A stretch of 64,000 nt of DNA, from positions 3,758,814 through 3,822,813 of the forward strand of contig CP011806.1 in the NCBI GenBank assembly GCA_001664505.1, given 5' to 3'. Of this stretch, positions 17,261 to 23,669 are shown piece after piece (position 1 is the stretch's first letter; each line of letters opens with the position of its first letter). The position numbers and the translations under genes were made by a program. This stretch comes from Acidobacteria bacterium Mor1 (GTDB lineage: Bacteria; Acidobacteriota; Polarisedimenticolia; Polarisedimenticolales; Polarisedimenticolaceae). The notes under the pieces are model-generated. The model saw only the letters and a program-made list of their open reading frames with translations, was not told the DNA's origin and made no database searches.

Positions 17261-18268
17261 CTAGCCCTCGACGCTGCGCCAGCGTTCGACCACTTCGGCC
17301 AAAATCGAGACGGCGATCTCCTCGGCGGTCAGCGCGCCGATGTCGAGACCCACCGGCCCGTGGATCCGATCGATCTCCGCCGGCGCGATACCCGCCGCCC
17401 GCAGCCGCGCCCGCCGGGCGCCCTGGTTCTTGCGGCTTCCCAGCGCACCGATGTAGAACACGTCGCTGCCCAGAGCCGTGCTCAGCGCCGGGTCATCGAT
17501 CTTGGCGTCATGAGACAGCACCACCACCGCCGTGCGGCGGTCGAGCATCAAACCCCGCAGTCCGACGTCGGGAAAATTGCCGATGATCGACGAGTGGGGG
17601 AAGCGTTCGGGGGTCGCGAAAGCCTCCCGTGGATCGATCACCGCGCTCTCGATTCCCGCCGCGGCCGCCAACGACGCCAGGCACTGACCGAGGTGGGTCG
17701 CTCCGACGATGGCGAGGCGCAGCGGCGGCCCCAGCAGCTCGACGAAACGCCGGCCGCCCTCCTGTTCGAGGATCTCGTGGACATCCTGGTAGCGATAGCG
17801 CTCGAAGAACTGACGCACCGCGGCTTCGCCGTCGTCACCCGGGGACTCGGGATCGACGGTGCGCTGGGCACCCCCCTCCAGGTCGGTGACCAGGCCGATC
17901 AGCCCGCGACTGCGATGGGCCTCGAGGATCGCCTCGAAGGTTTCGCCGTGCCCGGGACCGACGAACACCTCGATGGTGCCGCCGCAGGGTAGGCCGACCT
18001 CCCAGGCCATCTCACTGGTCACGCCGTATTTCAGGGTTCGGGGTTTGCCGTCCTGGAGAAACTCGCCGCATTCCTGGATTACCGCCGACTCGACGCAGCC
18101 TCCCGAGACCGAACCCTCGAAACGCCCATCGGCGTCGACGACCATGCGGCTACCCAGCGGGCGCGGAGAAGAGCGCCAGGTGCGTACCACCGTGGCGATG
18201 GCGGTCTTCCGCCCTTCGGCGTTCCAGCTCGCTGCGGTTTCGAGTACCGACGTTCCCCGTGTCGTCAC
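17261..18268 (-). CDS. xdhC: XdhC/CoxI-family molybdoenzyme maturation protein
   Basis: 335 residues. The N-terminal XdhC/CoxI domain is clear: RTWRSSPRPLGSRMVVDADGRFEGSVSGGCVE split over two strands, with GLPCGGTIEVFVGP. The C-terminal Rossmann domain has LAIVGATHLGQCLASLAAAAG, VVVLSHDAKIDDPAL and IGALGSRKNQGARRARL. XdhC proteins bind molybdenum cofactor, help its sulfuration and pass it to xanthine-dehydrogenase-type enzymes. No such enzyme is in the window, but modABC 5 kb away supplies molybdate. The start is GTG with GGAG 8 bases upstream. Confidence 0.92.
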   Translation of the reverse strand: MTTRGTSVLETAASWNAEGRKTAIATVVRTWRSSPRPLGSRMVVDADGRFEGSVSGGCVESAVIQECGEFLQDGKPRTLKYGVTSEMAWEVGLPCGGTIEVFVGPGHGETFEAILEAHRSRGLIGLVTDLEGGAQRTVDPESPGDDGEAAVRQFFERYRYQDVHEILEQEGGRRFVELLGPPLRLAIVGATHLGQCLASLAAAAGIESAVIDPREAFATPERFPHSSIIGNFPDVGLRGLMLDRRTAVVVLSHDAKIDDPALSTALGSDVFYIGALGSRKNQGARRARLRAAGIAPAEIDRIHGPVGLDIGALTAEEIAVSILAEVVERWRSVEG

Positions 18269-18349
18269 GTTTGATTCTCCGCTGCCCGGCCGTTGGTTGG
18301 CCTGGCGAGAATCTACGCGAAACGACGCGGTGGCGTAAAGCTCCCCGGC

Positions 18350-19615
18350 TCAGTCCCGGGTTTCCGCGCCCAGTGCGTCGCGGCGCTCCCGGAAGAACCG
18401 GCGCTCCGCCTCGTTTTGGGTCAGCTCCTCGGCGCGGAGATACGCGTCGGAGGCGTCGTCGACCCGTCCCGAGCGGCGCAGCATGTCCGCCCGCGCCGCC
18501 CAGAACGGCGCGTAGCGCTGCAGGTCCTTGATTCCATCGAGTTGCTCCAGCATCGCCAGCCCCGCTTCGGGCCCTTCGGCAAAGGAGACCGCCACGATCT
18601 CGTTGAGCCGAACCACCGGCGACGGTTGGATCTCGAACAGCCGCCGGTAGAGCAGCACGATCTCCCGCCAGTCGGTGGCGTCATAGGTGGGCGCCGTGGC
18701 GTGAACCGCGCTGATCGCCGCCTGCAGTTGGTAGGGGCCCGGCCGCCCGAAGGCCAGGGCGTGGCGCAGCACCCGGTCCCCCTCGGCGATCTTCTCCCGG
18801 TCCCATACGCTGCGGTCCTGATCTTCGAGGGTGATCAGGTTTCCGTCGCCGTCCACCCGTGCGCCCCGCCGGGCGTCATGAAGCAGCATCAACGCCAGCA
18901 GCCCGGCGATCTCCGGTTGCCCGGGCGCCAGCTCGTGGAGGGTGCGCCCCAACCGGATGCCCTCTTCGCAGAGGTCCCCCCGGGTGACCCGGTCTCCCGA
19001 GGTCGCACCGTAGCCTTCATTGAAGACCAGGTAGATGACCGCCAGCACCGAGGGCAGCCGCTCGGCCCACAGCTCCGCCGGCGGCACCCGGTAGGGGATG
19101 CCCGCGTCCCGGATCTTGCGCTTGGCCCGCACCAACCGCTGGGCCAACGAGGTCTCGGGCACGAGGAAGGCCCGGGCGATCTCGGTGGTGGTCAGCCCGC
19201 CCAGGGTGCGCAGGGTCAACGCGACCCGGGACGGTTCGGACAGGGCCGGGTGGCAACAGGTGAAGATCAGCGAGAGGCGATGGTCGACCACGGGTTCCTC
19301 CGGTTCCCCCTCGGAGTCGCCGGCAGTGGCTTCGAGCCAGCGAGTGAGTTCGTCCTGGCGGTTGCGGGAGGTGTCCGCCCTGCGGAAGCGGTCGATCGCC
19401 TTGCGCCGGGCGGCCTGGAGCAGCCACGCATCGGGGTGCCGGGGAATCCCGCTGCGAGGCCAGTGTTCGAGGGCGGAGACGATGGCGTCCTGCAACACGT
19501 CCTCGGCCAGGTCGAAGTCCCGGGAGTGCTTGACCAGCACCGCCAGCACCCGGCCGTGGTGTTCCCGCACCGCCGCTTCCACGGCGCTGCGGGATGCCTC
19601 GTCTGCCGCCCCCAA
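18350..19615 (-). CDS. ECF42-group RNA polymerase sigma factor with C-terminal TPR region
   Basis: 421 residues. Sigma region 2 is DFDLAEDVLQDAIVSALEHW and region 4 GLTTTEIARAFLVPETSLAQRLVRAKRKI. The long C-terminal extension (RLPSVLAVIYLVFNEGYGAT, LHELAPGQPEIAGLLALMLLH, LVYLLYRR-like helices and APFWAARADMLRRSG) is the DUF6596/TPR tail that defines ECF42. These sigma factors have no anti-sigma factor and are controlled through the tail and a DGPF partner. The start is TTG at 19615 with GAGGAG 7 bases upstream, inside the end of the DGPF gene, so expression is coupled to it. An ECF42-type promoter heads the operon at 20564-20589. Confidence 0.92.
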   Translation of the reverse strand: MGAADEASRSAVEAAVREHHGRVLAVLVKHSRDFDLAEDVLQDAIVSALEHWPRSGIPRHPDAWLLQAARRKAIDRFRRADTSRNRQDELTRWLEATAGDSEGEPEEPVVDHRLSLIFTCCHPALSEPSRVALTLRTLGGLTTTEIARAFLVPETSLAQRLVRAKRKIRDAGIPYRVPPAELWAERLPSVLAVIYLVFNEGYGATSGDRVTRGDLCEEGIRLGRTLHELAPGQPEIAGLLALMLLHDARRGARVDGDGNLITLEDQDRSVWDREKIAEGDRVLRHALAFGRPGPYQLQAAISAVHATAPTYDATDWREIVLLYRRLFEIQPSPVVRLNEIVAVSFAEGPEAGLAMLEQLDGIKDLQRYAPFWAARADMLRRSGRVDDASDAYLRAEELTQNEAERRFFRERRDALGAETRD

Positions 19616-19619
19616 ACCG

Positions 19620-19976
19620 CTACTCCTCGTCGAAGACCATCACCGGCCGGACTTCCACCGAGCCGAAGCGGCCCGACGGGATCTTCGCGGCGTAGGCGAT
19701 CGCCTCGTCGAGGTCCTTGCAGTCCAGCAGGTAGTAGCCTCCGAGCTGCTCTTTGGTTTCGGCGAAGGGGCCGTCGGTGGTCTGGACCTTACCGTCGCGG
19801 ACCCGCACGGTGGTGGCGCTCTGCACCGAATGCAGGGCGTTTCCGCCGAGCATCACGCCGGCCTTCTGGATCTCCTCGGTGTAGGTCCCGTACTCGGCGA
19901 AGTGCTGATTCCCCTCGGGGGTACCGGGCTTGGGCTCTTCCTGCTCGTTGGCGTAGATCAAACAAAGGTACTGCAT
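19620..19976 (-). CDS. DGPF-domain (YCII-related) protein, ECF42 partner
   Basis: 118 residues. It carries the family's name motif in VQTTDGPFAETKEQLGGYYLLD, with MQYLCLIYANE at the start and IPSGRFGSVEVRPVM at the end. DGPF proteins are small alpha/beta ferredoxin-like-fold proteins almost always encoded beside ECF42 sigma factors. Their biochemical role is unsettled, though they are common targets of the sigma factor. It lies 4 bases upstream of the sigma gene and 10 bases downstream of the DUF1579 gene, so the three genes form one operon. Confidence 0.94.
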   Translation of the reverse strand: MQYLCLIYANEQEEPKPGTPEGNQHFAEYGTYTEEIQKAGVMLGGNALHSVQSATTVRVRDGKVQTTDGPFAETKEQLGGYYLLDCKDLDEAIAYAAKIPSGRFGSVEVRPVMVFDEE

Positions 19977-19986
19977 CGCGGTCTCC

Positions 19987-20520
19987 TTAAGAGTCGGCCC
20001 GGGTGAGCACGACCGTCGGTGTATGAGTGACTTTACCCCCTTCGATCAGCTGGGCGCTGTAGTGCAGCCGCCCCTGGTCGTCGAGGTGCATTTTCCAGCC
20101 ATGGACATGGTGATCGTCGTGGGATTCGGCGCCGCCCGGAATCCCGTCGCACTCGAAGCTCAGGGTGTTGTCCACCAGCTTCGGCGCGGCCTTGACCCGC
20201 GGACGGTTGCCCATCACGCAGTAGTGGGTCCCGAAGAGGCCGCCCTCTTCCAGGTGGTAGATGGTGAGCATCTCCATCGGGGTGCCGACCATCTCCCGCT
20301 CCTCGACGGCGTGGCCGCCGGCGGTTACGCGGAACTCGTAGCGCTGATCCCCCAGCTCCTCCCCCTCGAAAGAACCGAACCAGGCGCCGTCCAGCTGTTT
20401 CAAGAACTCGAGGCGCGGATCGGCCGGAACCTCGGGTGCGGAGTGCTGCTGGGCCCGGATACCGAACGCCGCGACCAAGACCAGGATCAACCCCGCGATC
20501 AGGATCATTCTTCGTGTCAT
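19987..20520 (-). CDS. DUF1579 family secreted protein
   Basis: 177 residues. A signal peptide (MTRRMILIAGLILVLVAAFG to RAQQ) precedes a DUF1579 lipocalin-like beta domain: LEFLKQLDGAWFGSFEGEE, GGHAVEEREMVGTPMEMLTIYHLEE, LFGTHYCVMGNRPRVKA. Proteins of this fold are often found in ECF42-DGPF neighbourhoods; the ligand is unknown. It is the first gene of the operon, with AGGAGG 5 bases before the ATG and the promoter directly upstream. As a target of the sigma factor it may be the stress output of the operon. Confidence 0.85.
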   Translation of the reverse strand: MTRRMILIAGLILVLVAAFGIRAQQHSAPEVPADPRLEFLKQLDGAWFGSFEGEELGDQRYEFRVTAGGHAVEEREMVGTPMEMLTIYHLEEGGLFGTHYCVMGNRPRVKAAPKLVDNTLSFECDGIPGGAESHDDHHVHGWKMHLDDQGRLHYSAQLIEGGKVTHTPTVVLTRADS

Positions 20521-20563
20521 GCCGAACCTCCTTCTGCCCCCGTTTGCCGGGGTTCAGCGTGTA

Positions 20564-20589
20564 GACGGGCCCGACCGGCGGAATCGACA
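20564..20589 (-). promoter_or_regulatory. ECF42-type promoter of the DUF1579-DGPF-sigma operon
   Basis: On the minus strand TGTCGA (-35, 20589-20584) and CGTC (-10, 20567-20564) are 16 bases apart. This agrees with the ECF42 promoter as I recall it, TGTCGA and CG(A/T)C. The start codon of the first gene lies 43 bases further on, which leaves room for a short leader with AGGAGG. It implies positive autoregulation. Confidence 0.65.
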
Positions 20590-20677
20590 TCCCGGGTCAA
20601 AAAAACTAACCTGAAACGCGGATTCGCCTGTGGGGCCGACGATCTCGGCCCGTGGGCGGGCCGGGAGGCAGCCAGGC

Positions 20678-21328
20678 GTGAGCGCGGAAGACACCCGAAA
20701 CGGATCCACCGGCGTCTACGCCACGAGGATTCTCGTGGTGGTGCTGGTGCTGGGCATGTTGGTAGCGGCCCTCGCCTTGTTGCTCTTGCGGGATCAACTG
20801 GTCGGCGAGTTCGAGCCGGTGGCCCAACTCTACGAGGTCGACGCGACCGGACGGCAGCTCCCGATCGAGGCCGCGACCCTTCCGGAAGGGGAGGTGCTGC
20901 TGGCGCTCGAGATTCGGCTCAATCGACCCGGTTTCGTCTACGTCTTCCGCAACGATGCTCAGGGTGAAGAGACGCTGCTGTTCCCCCTACCCGGAACCGC
21001 GCCGCAGAACCCATTGAAGGCGGGCAGCTACGCGCTCCCCGGAGACGACCCCGCGACCTGGACGGTGTTGGATAGCGGTCCGGGGGAAACGGTGCTGGTC
21101 GTGGCCTCGGCCGGAAAGCTCTCTCTGATCGAGAACCGGCTTCACGCGCTGCCGGCCGAGGGACCGGGCATCCCGGTGGTCATCTCGGAGCCGACCATCG
21201 CGCACCGCATGCGCGAGATCGGCGGCTTACCGCTTCAGGCCCCGGCGGATGGTGCCGGCCACCGGCCGGCGCTGCGCCAGGCGGCCAACAAGGGCGTGCA
21301 CCTCTGGGAGCTGCGCAGGGGTTCCTGA
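20678..21328 (+). CDS. Membrane-anchored DUF4384 domain protein
   Basis: 216 residues from the GTG at 20678, which has GGGAGG 9 bases upstream. A single membrane helix at about 15-38 (RILVVVLVLGMLVAALALLL) anchors an extracytoplasmic domain. Within that domain, LNRPGFVYVFRNDAQGEETL, LFPLPGTAPQNPLKAGSYAL and GPGETVLVVASAGKL follow the DUF4384 pattern. In other proteins this domain follows Ser/Thr kinase or caspase-like domains and has an unknown sensing role; here it stands alone. It is divergent from the ECF42 operon, 157 bases from it, and may respond to the same envelope stress, which is only inference. Confidence 0.78.
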   Translation: MSAEDTRNGSTGVYATRILVVVLVLGMLVAALALLLLRDQLVGEFEPVAQLYEVDATGRQLPIEAATLPEGEVLLALEIRLNRPGFVYVFRNDAQGEETLLFPLPGTAPQNPLKAGSYALPGDDPATWTVLDSGPGETVLVVASAGKLSLIENRLHALPAEGPGIPVVISEPTIAHRMREIGGLPLQAPADGAGHRPALRQAANKGVHLWELRRGS

Positions 21329-21370
21329 GGAGCGTCCTGAGGCGGGAAATCCCGGGGCTGAACATAAAGG

Positions 21371-21423
21371 CAGGCCGGAGTGCCGCCGTTTTGGTCTTGG
21401 GGGGACTTGGGCACTCCGGCCTG
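21371..21423. terminator. Long hairpin between convergent genes
   Basis: CAGGCCGGAGTGC (21371-21383) pairs perfectly over 13 bases with 21411-21423 across a 27-base loop. A second hairpin, GGGAGCC-CTCC-GGCTCCC, follows at 21448-21465. Both lie between the converging DUF4384 and XRE genes and could end transcription in both directions. Neither has a T-run. Confidence 0.5.
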
Positions 21424-21490
21424 TAGTCAGAGGGGACGTCTTGGGTTGGGAGCCCTCCGGCTCCCGGATGTCAGTCAATCACGGCCTCCC

Positions 21491-21730
21491 TCAGGAGGCG
21501 ATCTGGCTGGCCTGGGTCACCTGCGGACTCAGCAGGTCAGCCACCTCGCAGCCCAGCGCCTGGGCAATGTGGGCCAGGGTCGTGATCCGAACCGGTCCGC
21601 CGTACTCGGCCCGTTGGATCGTACGCATGGTGTAGCCCGCCCGGTCGGCCAGGGCACCCTGGTCCCAACCTCTCAGGAATCGCTGCTTTCTGATGGCGGC
21701 TCCGTTCGTTTCCACACCCCTCGGCATCAT
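21491..21730 (-). CDS. Small XRE-family HTH regulator
   Basis: 79 residues, almost entirely a helix-turn-helix domain: NGAAIRKQRFLRGWDQGALA, DRAGYTMRTIQRAEYGG, and ITTLAHIAQALGCEVADLL. GGAGG lies 7 bases before the ATG at 21730, so I use it in place of the much longer open frame upstream, which runs through the promoter region. It is divergent from the XRE-TPR gene at 22014. The 283-base gap between them holds two related inverted repeats, so the two regulators probably control each other or themselves, much like a phage-type switch. It contains no sensor domain. Confidence 0.85.
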   Translation of the reverse strand: MMPRGVETNGAAIRKQRFLRGWDQGALADRAGYTMRTIQRAEYGGPVRITTLAHIAQALGCEVADLLSPQVTQASQIAS

Positions 21731-21820
21731 GGTTCCACCTCCGTTCTTGGCCCGGCTCGGGCTGTCTTCGTCCCGGGAAACCGGCTTCTCCCGAGGGACA
21801 AGTGGGTTTTTACGGTGATT

Positions 21821-21846
21821 CCCGGAATCGTGAAGAATCTTCCGGG
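21821..21846. promoter_or_regulatory. Inverted repeat near the small XRE gene promoter
   Basis: CCCGGAA (21821-21827) and TTCCGGG (21840-21846) form a perfect 7-base inverted repeat with a 12-base spacer. It lies on the side of the small XRE gene in the shared intergenic region and differs in sequence from the GCTTACGG repeats. It could be a second operator or an RNA hairpin in the leader of the small XRE gene. Confidence 0.35.
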
Positions 21847-21855
21847 TGAAAGCGG

Positions 21856-21890
21856 TCACATTGCTTACGGCCGATCCGTAAGCGTTGTGA
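21856..21890. promoter_or_regulatory. 35-base near-perfect operator palindrome (GCTTACGG repeats)
   Basis: GCTTACGG (21863-21870), five bases, then CCGTAAGC (21876-21883). The flanks TCACA (21856-21860) and TGTGA (21886-21890) extend the symmetry, leaving only two bases per arm unpaired. Its position between two divergent XRE genes and its length mark it as a regulator-binding site. Confidence 0.7.
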
Positions 21891-21932
21891 CGGTTTCGGA
21901 CGCTGGAACCGCAGGACCCCCCGCCCGTCAGT

Positions 21933-21960
21933 TTGCTTACGGCTTGTTTCGCCGTATGCT
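21933..21960 (+). promoter_or_regulatory. Promoter of the XRE-TPR gene overlapping a second GCTTACGG operator
   Basis: TTGCTT (21933-21938), a 16-base spacer and TATGCT (21955-21960) form a plausible promoter. The second inverted repeat, GCTTACGG at 21935-21942 and CCGTATGC at 21952-21959 (one mismatch), covers the same bases. A protein bound here would block the promoter, so autorepression is likely. Predicted transcripts have a leader of about 47 bases. Confidence 0.6.
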
Positions 21961-22013
21961 CCCTGCAACACAAAGACTCCGGGTACCTTTCCGCCAACCC
22001 GAACGGAGGGGGT

Positions 22014-23201
22014 ATGGATTACACACCGAGCCAAGCCACGAGCCGGGACACCGTGGCCGAATTCATTGGATCGCGGCTCCGCGTGCAGCGCGCGGCCCTG
22101 GGACTCAGCCAGGAACAGCTGGCCCGCAGGACCTCGCCCCGTGTCACCCGCGCCGCCATCAGCCAGATCGAGAATGGCCTCAATTGTCCCAAGGTCATGG
22201 TGCTCGAGGCCCTGACCCGAGCGCTGCATCTCGACGCGACCGAGATCCTCGAGGATCTGCGCCAGTTCATCGAGCAGGATCACCACGCCCCGGCAGACCC
22301 CGAGCGGCTGCGGGTCGAGGCCAAGCTGCACTTCGATCAGGGCAACTACCTCGAGGCGGTGTCGGCCTATCAGCAGGCGGTCTACACCCTGCGCAGCCAG
22401 GTCGAATCCGACCCGGACGCGTTGGATCTGTTGCTGCGGACCCAGATCAACCTGAGCGTTGCATTGCGCCGCTCGGGTGCCCTGCGTGCCGCGCGCAAGA
22501 TCGCCGAAGAGACCATCGAGCAGACCGAGCGGCGGCCGATCCTGGCCCGGGCGTACATCGCGCTCGCCGCCGCCCTGGAAAAGATGAACCAGCTCAAGCT
22601 GGGTCTCGTCGCCACCCAACAGGCGGTGGCGTTGACCGACGACTCTGATCGGGCGTTGCGAGCCCAGGCGTTGAACCAGCAGGGCACCGCGCTGTTCATG
22701 TTGTGTCGCTTCGACGAGGCCCACGACGTCTACCGCGCGGCGTTGATCGACGCCCGGGAATCCGGCGACCTACCCCACGAGATCAAGATCCTGGGCAACC
22801 ACGGATTGGTTCTCGCCCGGCGTGGAAACACCAACCACGCCATCGAATTGATCGAGCAGGCGGTGTCGCTGGCGGCGCGCCACCGCAAGCACGGTGCCCA
22901 GGCGTGGCATCTGGCCACCCTGGCTCACGTACTGCTTCGTGCTGAGCGGTTGCACGAAGCTGACGACCGGGCCCGCGAAGCACTCGACCTTCATCCCGCG
23001 GAGCCGATCACGGCGTTCCGCGCCGAGTGGACCCGTTTCCGGGTCGACCAGTTGGAAAACATCGCTCCGAGGAATACTCGCAGACTCGATCGGCTGACCC
23101 GGTACTACCGCCGGGTGCTGCCGGTTCATGCTGCGCCCGAGATCGAGGAGTTCCGGGCATTCACCGGCCTATGCGGTTCGGCCGGTGCTGGAGGCAACTG
23201 A
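22014..23201 (+). CDS. XRE-family HTH regulator with TPR domain
   Basis: 395 residues. The HTH is at about 15-70 (EFIGSRLRVQRAALGLSQEQ, TRAAISQIENGLNCPKVMVL). TPR repeats fill about 95-380: KLHFDQGNYLEAVSAYQQAV, TQINLSVALRRSGALRAARK, ALNQQGTALFMLCRFDEAHD, LGNHGLVLARRGNTNHAIEL and HLATLAHVLLRAERLHEADD. HTH plus TPR is the architecture of the RRNPP peptide-responsive regulators (PlcR, PrgX, NprR), though it also occurs in proteins with other ligands. GGAGGGGG precedes the ATG. The stop overlaps the start of a small secreted protein gene (TGATG at 23199-23203), as RRNPP regulators often overlap their pro-peptide genes. Two operator-like repeats lie upstream. Confidence 0.9.
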   Translation: MDYTPSQATSRDTVAEFIGSRLRVQRAALGLSQEQLARRTSPRVTRAAISQIENGLNCPKVMVLEALTRALHLDATEILEDLRQFIEQDHHAPADPERLRVEAKLHFDQGNYLEAVSAYQQAVYTLRSQVESDPDALDLLLRTQINLSVALRRSGALRAARKIAEETIEQTERRPILARAYIALAAALEKMNQLKLGLVATQQAVALTDDSDRALRAQALNQQGTALFMLCRFDEAHDVYRAALIDARESGDLPHEIKILGNHGLVLARRGNTNHAIELIEQAVSLAARHRKHGAQAWHLATLAHVLLRAERLHEADDRAREALDLHPAEPITAFRAEWTRFRVDQLENIAPRNTRRLDRLTRYYRRVLPVHAAPEIEEFRAFTGLCGSAGAGGN

Positions 23202-23536
23202 TGCGCTACCTCACCCTGATCACGTTCGCGGCGGCCTTGCTCCTGGCGGGGCCCGCCTTTGCCGAGGACACGACCCTCAACAAACACAAGGAAAACACCT
23301 TGAGGGATGGCCAGGGCCAATCCATCGGGGATGACTCCGATCCGATCTCCCGTTGGCTGTCGATGGGACCGATCAACCCGGACAAGTTGTTCGTGCCGAT
23401 CGGTGATTTCTGGCACGAGCTGCTCGAAGAGCTCGGCCGGAGACAGGAAGAAGAGGAAGAGGATGAGGATGAGCCCGAGAGCTTCGGCTTCGTGGGCAAC
23501 GGCAAGGGCAACGGTGGCGGCCGCACCGTCATCTGA
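23201..23536 (+). CDS. Small secreted protein with acidic stretch and Gly-rich tail, overlapping the XRE-TPR gene
   Basis: 111 residues. The signal peptide is typical (MRYLTLITFAAALLLAGPAFA, cleaved before EDTT). The mature 90 residues include SRWLSMGPINPDKLFVPIGD, an amphipathic EELGRRQ helix, ten acidic residues around 84-94, and a GNGKGNGGGRTVI tail. I recognise no family. GGAGG lies 7 bases before the ATG, inside the end of the XRE-TPR gene, so the two are co-translated. This placement suggests a signalling peptide precursor or a secreted partner of the regulator; other roles, such as an ion-binding surface protein, are equally open. A 10-base-stem hairpin follows after 22 bases. Confidence 0.75.
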   Translation: MRYLTLITFAAALLLAGPAFAEDTTLNKHKENTLRDGQGQSIGDDSDPISRWLSMGPINPDKLFVPIGDFWHELLEELGRRQEEEEEDEDEPESFGFVGNGKGNGGGRTVI

Positions 23537-23547
23537 TTCTGCCTGAA

Positions 23548-23590
23548 CTACGGGCAAAAAACGGGGCCGATGGCGGCCCCGTTTCCGTAG
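23548..23590 (+). terminator. Strong hairpin after the small secreted gene
   Basis: AAACGGGGCC (23559-23568) pairs perfectly with 23575-23584 over a 6-base loop. CTACGG (23548-23553) pairs with CCGTAG (23585-23590) outside it, leaving GCAAA as a one-sided bulge. It may end the XRE-TPR operon transcript or be the first stem of the structured leader that follows. Confidence 0.6.
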
Positions 23591-23597
23591 ACTCCGA

Positions 23598-23669
23598 GGG
23601 CCCCTGCCGGGGCTAAAGTCCGAAAGATCCCTACCGATAGGCCTTCCGGAAATAGGAAGGCTTTTTTTG
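23598..23669 (+). promoter_or_regulatory. Structured leader with a terminator-like hairpin that covers the ribosome site of the hybrid kinase gene
   Basis: GCCCC-TGCC-GGGGC (23600-23613) and CCTA-CCGA-TAGG (23630-23641) are small hairpins. Next, GCCTTCC (23641-23647) pairs with GGAAGGC (23655-23661), followed by seven T (23662-23668). The 3' arm AGGAAGG is also the only ribosome site for the TTG start at 23667-23669. The CCTA hairpin shares base 23641 with the GCCTTCC arm, so alternative folding is possible. This looks like an on/off RNA switch, but I cannot assign it to a known riboswitch class. Confidence 0.5.

Noticed and set aside
23540..23669. Assignment of the structured leader to the c-di-GMP-I (GEMM) riboswitch
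   Set aside because: It lacks the conserved GACGCAAAGC and GGGCAAACC cores, so likeness in two short segments is not enough.
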